Of a DNA stretch of 64,000 nt, positions 60,233 through 64,000 are shown piece by piece. The stretch lies in NCBI RefSeq assembly GCF_009930875.1, contig NZ_CP025249.1:1364001-1428000 (forward strand), written 5' to 3'. The notes beneath the pieces were generated by a model, which saw only the letters and a program-made list of their open reading frames with translations, was not told the DNA's origin and ran no database searches. The DNA comes from Actinomyces sp. 432. GTDB taxonomy: Bacteria > Actinomycetota > Actinomycetes > Actinomycetales > Actinomycetaceae. Within the stretch, counting starts at the first letter, position 1. Every line of letters starts with the position of its first letter. The position numbers and the translations under genes were made by a program.

Positions 60233-60796
60233 CTATGCGTCGTCCGCCGCCCGGTCGAGGCCGCCTGTGCCGGACCGCTCCAGGTCCAGTATCGCGGCGG
60301 CGGCCTGCGCGGGGGTGGTATCGGTGGTGTCGACGACTTCGGCGCCCACACGAGCGCAGGCCTCCTCCCGCTCGCGCAGCATCCGCGTGAACGCCTGGTG
60401 CACGTTGCCCAGGGCGACGGACCGCGGGGCGTCCAGGCCGTTGCGCGTGGCCAGGCGCCGCGGGGTGGCGGTCAGGTGCACCAGGCAAGCCCCGTCCGCA
60501 CGTGCCCGTGTCAGGGCCGTCCGCACGCCATCGTCACTCAGGCAGCCGGATCCCAGGGCGATCACAGCACCACCCGCAGCCTGCGCGAGCGCCCACCGGG
60601 CGGTGGCCCTCTCGGTGCGCCGGTAACGCTCCTCGGGAACGGCCACCAGGGCGAGCTCGGGCGCGGCACCCAGTGCCGCGGCGGTCTCCTGCCCGACGTC
60701 GAGCAGCGGCCTCCCAGTGGCATCCGCCAGCGCTCGGCCGACGCTGCTGCACCCTGCGCCGGGGGCGCCGATTAGTACGACGCCGGACGGCCTCAC
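60233..60796 (-). CDS. Shikimate-kinase-like P-loop protein with degenerate Walker A motif
   Basis: The 187-residue protein is clearly of the shikimate/gluconate kinase fold: VVLIGAPGAGCSSVGRALAD at the N-terminus, AVIALGSGCLSDDGVRTAL in place of the usual GGGAV segment, and LVHLTATPRRLATRNG. The P-loop Lys is replaced by Cys (GAPGAGCSS rather than GxxGxGKS), and the DTD metal motif reads DVG. Binding and transfer of phosphate from ATP are therefore doubtful. It starts at GTG 60796, overlapping the stop codon of the aroK-aroB fusion (GTGA), so the two are made together. It may be a pseudokinase partner or a relic. Confidence 0.75.
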   Translation of the reverse strand: MRPSGVVLIGAPGAGCSSVGRALADATGRPLLDVGQETAAALGAAPELALVAVPEERYRRTERATARWALAQAAGGAVIALGSGCLSDDGVRTALTRARADGACLVHLTATPRRLATRNGLDAPRSVALGNVHQAFTRMLREREEACARVGAEVVDTTDTTPAQAAAAILDLERSGTGGLDRAADDA

Positions 60797-62634
60797 TCCC
60801 GGCCCCCCGCACCTGCTGCGGGCACAGCCGTGACCGCCTCGTGGGCGGCACGCAGCACCTCCAGGCCGGGCTCCACGCCGCGCACCGGCCGACCGATCCC
60901 GTCCAGCAGCACCATGCGCAGCCTGCCGGCCCGTACCTTCTTGTCCGCGGTCATGGCGGAGTGCAGCGTGTCGAAGTCCCCGGCCCCCTCTGAAAAGGCC
61001 ACCGGCAGGCCCGCGGCCGCGAAGGCACGGCGGTGCAGTGCCACCGTCTCGGCGTCCAGATATCCCAGGCGGTGGGCGACCTCGGCGGCGAATACGCAGC
61101 CCACGGCGACTGCCTCCCCGTGCCGCCAGGTGTATCCGGTGACCTTTTCAATGGCGTGGGCGTAGGTGTGCCCGTAATTGAGTATCTCCCGCAACCCCGA
61201 CTCGGTGAGGTCCTCTCCCACCACGGCCGCCTTGACCGCTACCGATCGCGTCACCAGCTCGGCGACCACCGGGGAGTCGGCACGCGGCGGGCCGGGCGCG
61301 GCGAGAACCCGGTCCAGGATGACCGGATCGGCGATGAAACCGCACTTGACGACCTCCCCCATGCCTGCACGCAGTTCCGCACCGGGCAGCGTGGCCAGGC
61401 CGGCCAGGTCGGCGATAACGGCGGCCGGCGGGTGGAATGCGCCCACCAGGTTCTTGCCGGCCTCGGTGTCGATGCCGGTCTTGCCGCCCACGGCGGCGTC
61501 GACCATCGCCAGCAGGGTGGTGGGCGCCTGCACGATCGGCACACCGCGCAGCCAGGTGGCGGCGGCGAAGCCGGCGAGGTCGGTGGTGGCGCCGCCGCCC
61601 ACGCCGACCACACATCCGTCCCGGCCCAAGTGGAACTCGCCCAGCCGCTCCCAGATCCGGTTGAGCACAGCCGCTTGCTTGGCACCCTCCCCGCCGGGCA
61701 CCTCGATGCGGGCCACCCGCAGGCCGCCCCCGGCCAGTGCGGCCGCGTACTCGGCGGCGACCTCGGCCAGGGAGTCGGCATGGACTATCGCCACCCCGCC
61801 GGCGCCGGCCCCGGGTGCCTGCGCCACGGCCCGGGTAACTGCTTCCGCCAGTCCGGTGCCCACCACCACGTCGTAGGGGCGGGCGCCAGCCGCGCCCGGA
61901 ACGGTGATGCGGGTGACACCACCGGTGTGAAGCTGTCGGGGCGCCGCGGACCGAGAAGCGTGCTGGGTGCCGTCGGTCGCGGCGAGTGCGCCGGCGGCCT
62001 GAGAGGGCGCCTTTCCCAGGGACACCAGCACCAGCGCGGCGACCTGCTCGGGGGTGAGCCCATCGGTGGGCACGGCGAGAGTGGCGACCTGCCGGTACAG
62101 GTCAGCGCGCTCGCCATGCAGAGTCTCCATGCGAGCGCGCACATCGGCGTGGACACCATCCGGGGCCGCTTCTGCCGTATCGGAGTCAGCGGCGAGGCCT
62201 GCCCGCCCGACCAGCGGCCGCCCGGCGCCGTCACCGACGCGGGCAGCTGCCGTGGCGGGACTGGCCACCAGGTGTATCACCTGGTGCCCCCGCAGCAGGC
62301 GCCGGTTCTCCTCGCGCAGCACCGCGCCGCCGCCCAGCGCCACTACACCGTGGGCGGCTGCCTCTCCGGTCAGCACCTCCCGCAGCGCCCGGGTCTCGCG
62401 GTCCCGGAAGCCCTCCTCGCCCTCGGCGGCGAAGATCTCCGGGATGGTCATGCGGGCGCGACGGCGGATCTCCGCATCCGTGTCGGTGACCTGCACGCCG
62501 AGCGCGGTGGCCAGTAGCCGTGCCACGGTGGTCTTGCCCGAGCCGGGCAGGCCGACGAGTACAAGCGGGAGGAGGTCCGGGGCGACGGCTACGTGCGCCA
62601 GGCGCTCGGACCGGTCGGCGCAGGTGGGGGTCAT
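60793..62634 (-). CDS. aroKB: Fused shikimate kinase/3-dehydroquinate synthase (AroKB)
   Basis: The 613-residue bifunctional protein has a complete N-terminal shikimate kinase with P-loop LVGLPGSGKTTVARLLA, the metal site TDTDAEI, FRDRETRALREVL and VVALGGGAVL. After a linker (about residues 200-240) the dehydroquinate synthase domain follows: RIEVPGGEGAKQ, VVGVGGGATTDLAGFAAATW, PTTLLAMVDAAVGGKTGID, GEVVKCGFI and NYGHTYAHAIEKV with the zinc-binding His residues. It carries out two steps of chorismate synthesis. The gene lies 57 bases after aroC. Confidence 0.95.
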   Translation of the reverse strand: MTPTCADRSERLAHVAVAPDLLPLVLVGLPGSGKTTVARLLATALGVQVTDTDAEIRRRARMTIPEIFAAEGEEGFRDRETRALREVLTGEAAAHGVVALGGGAVLREENRRLLRGHQVIHLVASPATAAARVGDGAGRPLVGRAGLAADSDTAEAAPDGVHADVRARMETLHGERADLYRQVATLAVPTDGLTPEQVAALVLVSLGKAPSQAAGALAATDGTQHASRSAAPRQLHTGGVTRITVPGAAGARPYDVVVGTGLAEAVTRAVAQAPGAGAGGVAIVHADSLAEVAAEYAAALAGGGLRVARIEVPGGEGAKQAAVLNRIWERLGEFHLGRDGCVVGVGGGATTDLAGFAAATWLRGVPIVQAPTTLLAMVDAAVGGKTGIDTEAGKNLVGAFHPPAAVIADLAGLATLPGAELRAGMGEVVKCGFIADPVILDRVLAAPGPPRADSPVVAELVTRSVAVKAAVVGEDLTESGLREILNYGHTYAHAIEKVTGYTWRHGEAVAVGCVFAAEVAHRLGYLDAETVALHRRAFAAAGLPVAFSEGAGDFDTLHSAMTADKKVRAGRLRMVLLDGIGRPVRGVEPGLEVLRAAHEAVTAVPAAGAGGRE

Positions 62635-62691
62635 GGCTCATGGCTCCTTCGGCGTGGGGGCATGCATACGGCTCCAGTCACCATTCGGCAC

Positions 62692-63911
62692 TCACCAACG
62701 AGTACGTTCCGAGACGCGGGCCAGGTAGCCGGACAGGTTGCGGCGCGCCTCGTCCACCGAGTCCCCACCGGTCTTCTCCAGCAGGGAGTCGGCGAGCACG
62801 AGCGCCACCATCGCCTCGGCGATCACCGCGCCGGGCACCACGGCGGTGGTGTCGGAGCGCTGGTGCAGGCCCGTGGCGGGCTGGCCGCTGGCCAGGTCGA
62901 CGGTGCGCAGGGCCCGAGGCACAGTAGAAATTGGCTTGTAAGCAGCGCGCACCCGCACGGCGGAGCCGTTGCTGATGCCGCCCTCAATACCTCCGGCCCG
63001 GTTGGTGACGCGCTCAACCACCCCGGAGTCCAACCCGAGAATCTCGTCGTGGGCGGCCGAGCCGCGGCGGGCCGCCTCCGCGAAGCCGTCCCGATCTCTA
63101 CGCCCTTGACCGCCTGAATGCCCATGAGGGCGCCGGCCAGGCGGGCGTCGAGCCGCCGGTCCGCCTGCACGTGGGTGCCCAGGCCGATAGGCACGCCGGT
63201 CGCGATAACCTCCACGACGCCGCCAAGCGTATCGCCGTCCTTGCGGGCGGAATCGATCTCGGCCACCATCGCGGCGCTGGTGGCCGGGTCGGTGCAGCGC
63301 ACCGGGTCGTCGCTGAGCCGCTGCTCGTCGTCGGGAGTGGGTGCGGGCACGGCCTGCGGGAGCTCGACGGAGCCTATGCGTACCACGTGGCTGACCAGCC
63401 GGATACCGGCCACCTGCTCCAGCACGGCCTCGGCGACGGCGCCCAGAGCCACCCGGGCAGCGGTCTCCCGGGCGGAGGCGCGCTCCAACACGGGGCGCGC
63501 CTCGGGCAGGTCGTACTTGAGCAGCCCGGGCAGGTCGGCATGGCCGGGCCGCGGCCGGGTAAGCGGCAGGTTGCGCGCGATCTCGCGTTCGTCACCGGTG
63601 CCGGCATGCTTGCGCAGTGCCGCCTGCGGGACCGGGTCGGCGCTCATGACGGTGGACCACTTGGGCCACTCCGAGTTGCCGATACGCAGGGCAATGGGGC
63701 TGCCCAGGGTCCGCCCGTGCCGGATACCGCCGAGAATCGACAGCTCATCGGCCTCGAACTTCTGGCGGGCGCCGCGCCCGTGGCCGAGGCGGCGGCGCGC
63801 CAGCGCGGCACGGATCTGCTCGCTGGTTATGGCAACACCCGCAGGCACGCCCTCAATGATCGCGGTGAGGGCCTCGCCGTGGGATTCTCCGGCGGTCATC
63901 CATCGAAGCAT
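62692..63911 (-). CDS. aroC: Chorismate synthase, one frameshift
   Basis: About 406 residues when restored. The N-terminus [38 protein letters not shown] and [21 protein letters not shown] (in parts) carry the FMN and substrate-binding residues. The frame breaks at 63090-63092 (C3 on the plus strand); adding one base turns EIGTASRRR into the expected [13 protein letters not shown], followed by [13 protein letters not shown] and [14 protein letters not shown]. It makes chorismate from EPSP. It heads the aroC-aroKB run. Confidence 0.94.
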
Positions 63912-63918
63912 GGGGGGA

Positions 63919-64000
63919 TCATCCCACGTCCGCGCCGGCAGCCCCGGCGGTGTCCACGCCCGCGCGGTCGGCCAGGGCTGCCTCTAGCTCGCGCCGCAGC
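63919..64000 (-). CDS. C-terminal end of an unidentified gene
   Basis: The last 26 codons of a minus-strand gene run in from the right edge and stop at 63919, 7 bases before the aroC start. The visible residues ([16 protein letters not shown], then an Ala/Gly tail) are a helical, low-complexity C-terminus. In related genomes aroE often precedes aroC, so shikimate dehydrogenase is possible, but the fragment is too short to decide. Confidence 0.5.
   Translation of the reverse strand, partial: LRRELEAALADRAGVDTAGAAGADVG

Overview
This is a high-GC actinobacterial chromosome segment. Gene content, gene order and codon use point to the Actinomycetaceae, probably Actinomyces or a close relative. 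Supporting evidence is a single-polypeptide FAS-I, the acyl-CoA carboxylase/FAS operon, mIHF, RbpA, PafBC, a Lnt/Ppm pair, and the conserved run aroC-aroKB-efp-nusB-pyrR-pyrB-pyrC-carA-carB-pyrF-mihF-gmk-rpoZ-coaBC-metK-priA-fmt-rsmB-rpe. The genus is an inference. No phage, transposase, CRISPR array, tRNA or rRNA is visible.

Layout. 1-4.3 kb: the 3' end of a sugar PTS transporter, a LacI-type regulator, a small HTH protein and phosphofructokinase. 4.4-13.6 kb: rbpA behind a SigR-like promoter, converging on a minus-strand block pafB-pafC-tatA-tatC-helY-lnt-ppm. 13.6-16.1 kb (plus strand): a DUF3866 gene, hisE and hisG. 16.1-18.5 kb: a two-gene ABC uptake system behind an FMN riboswitch, so probably riboflavin uptake (RibXY). 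18.5-21.1 kb: an AmmeMemoRadiSam pair. 21.2-24.8 kb: dhaKLM and a PutP symporter. 25.0-39.3 kb: acpS, FAS-I, and the carboxyltransferase and biotin-carboxylase subunits of acyl-CoA carboxylase. 39.5-57.5 kb: rpe to pyrR, housekeeping genes and the whole de novo pyrimidine operon, with genes joined by 4-base overlaps. 57.5-58.3 kb: a gene-poor patch. 58.3-64 kb: nusB, efp, a PaiB-like gene and the aromatic amino-acid genes.

How the genes work together. The carboxylase supplies malonyl-CoA to FAS-I, whose acyl carrier domain is activated by AcpS. The pyr operon has a PyrR-binding loop just before the pyrR ribosome-binding site, which suggests feedback by translational repression. Lnt and Ppm act on lipoproteins and on polyprenyl-phosphate-mannose; TatAC exports folded proteins; PafBC controls DNA-damage genes. 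AroC, AroKB and a degenerate shikimate-kinase paralogue form the end of the chorismate pathway.

Two cautions. First, seven housekeeping genes (helY, the Memo/AMMECR1 gene, accA, priA, carB twice, pyrC, aroC) are interrupted by eight frameshifts. All eight look like the loss of one base in a short G/C run, so they are more likely base-calling errors than real decay; these genes are annotated at full length. Second, carA is different: it ends cleanly and overlaps carB correctly, but lacks its entire glutamine amidotransferase domain. The least explained sequences are an inverted array of roughly 20-21 bp repeats upstream of acpS (25740-25920) and two matching 17-bp palindromes in the gene-poor patch near 57.8 kb.
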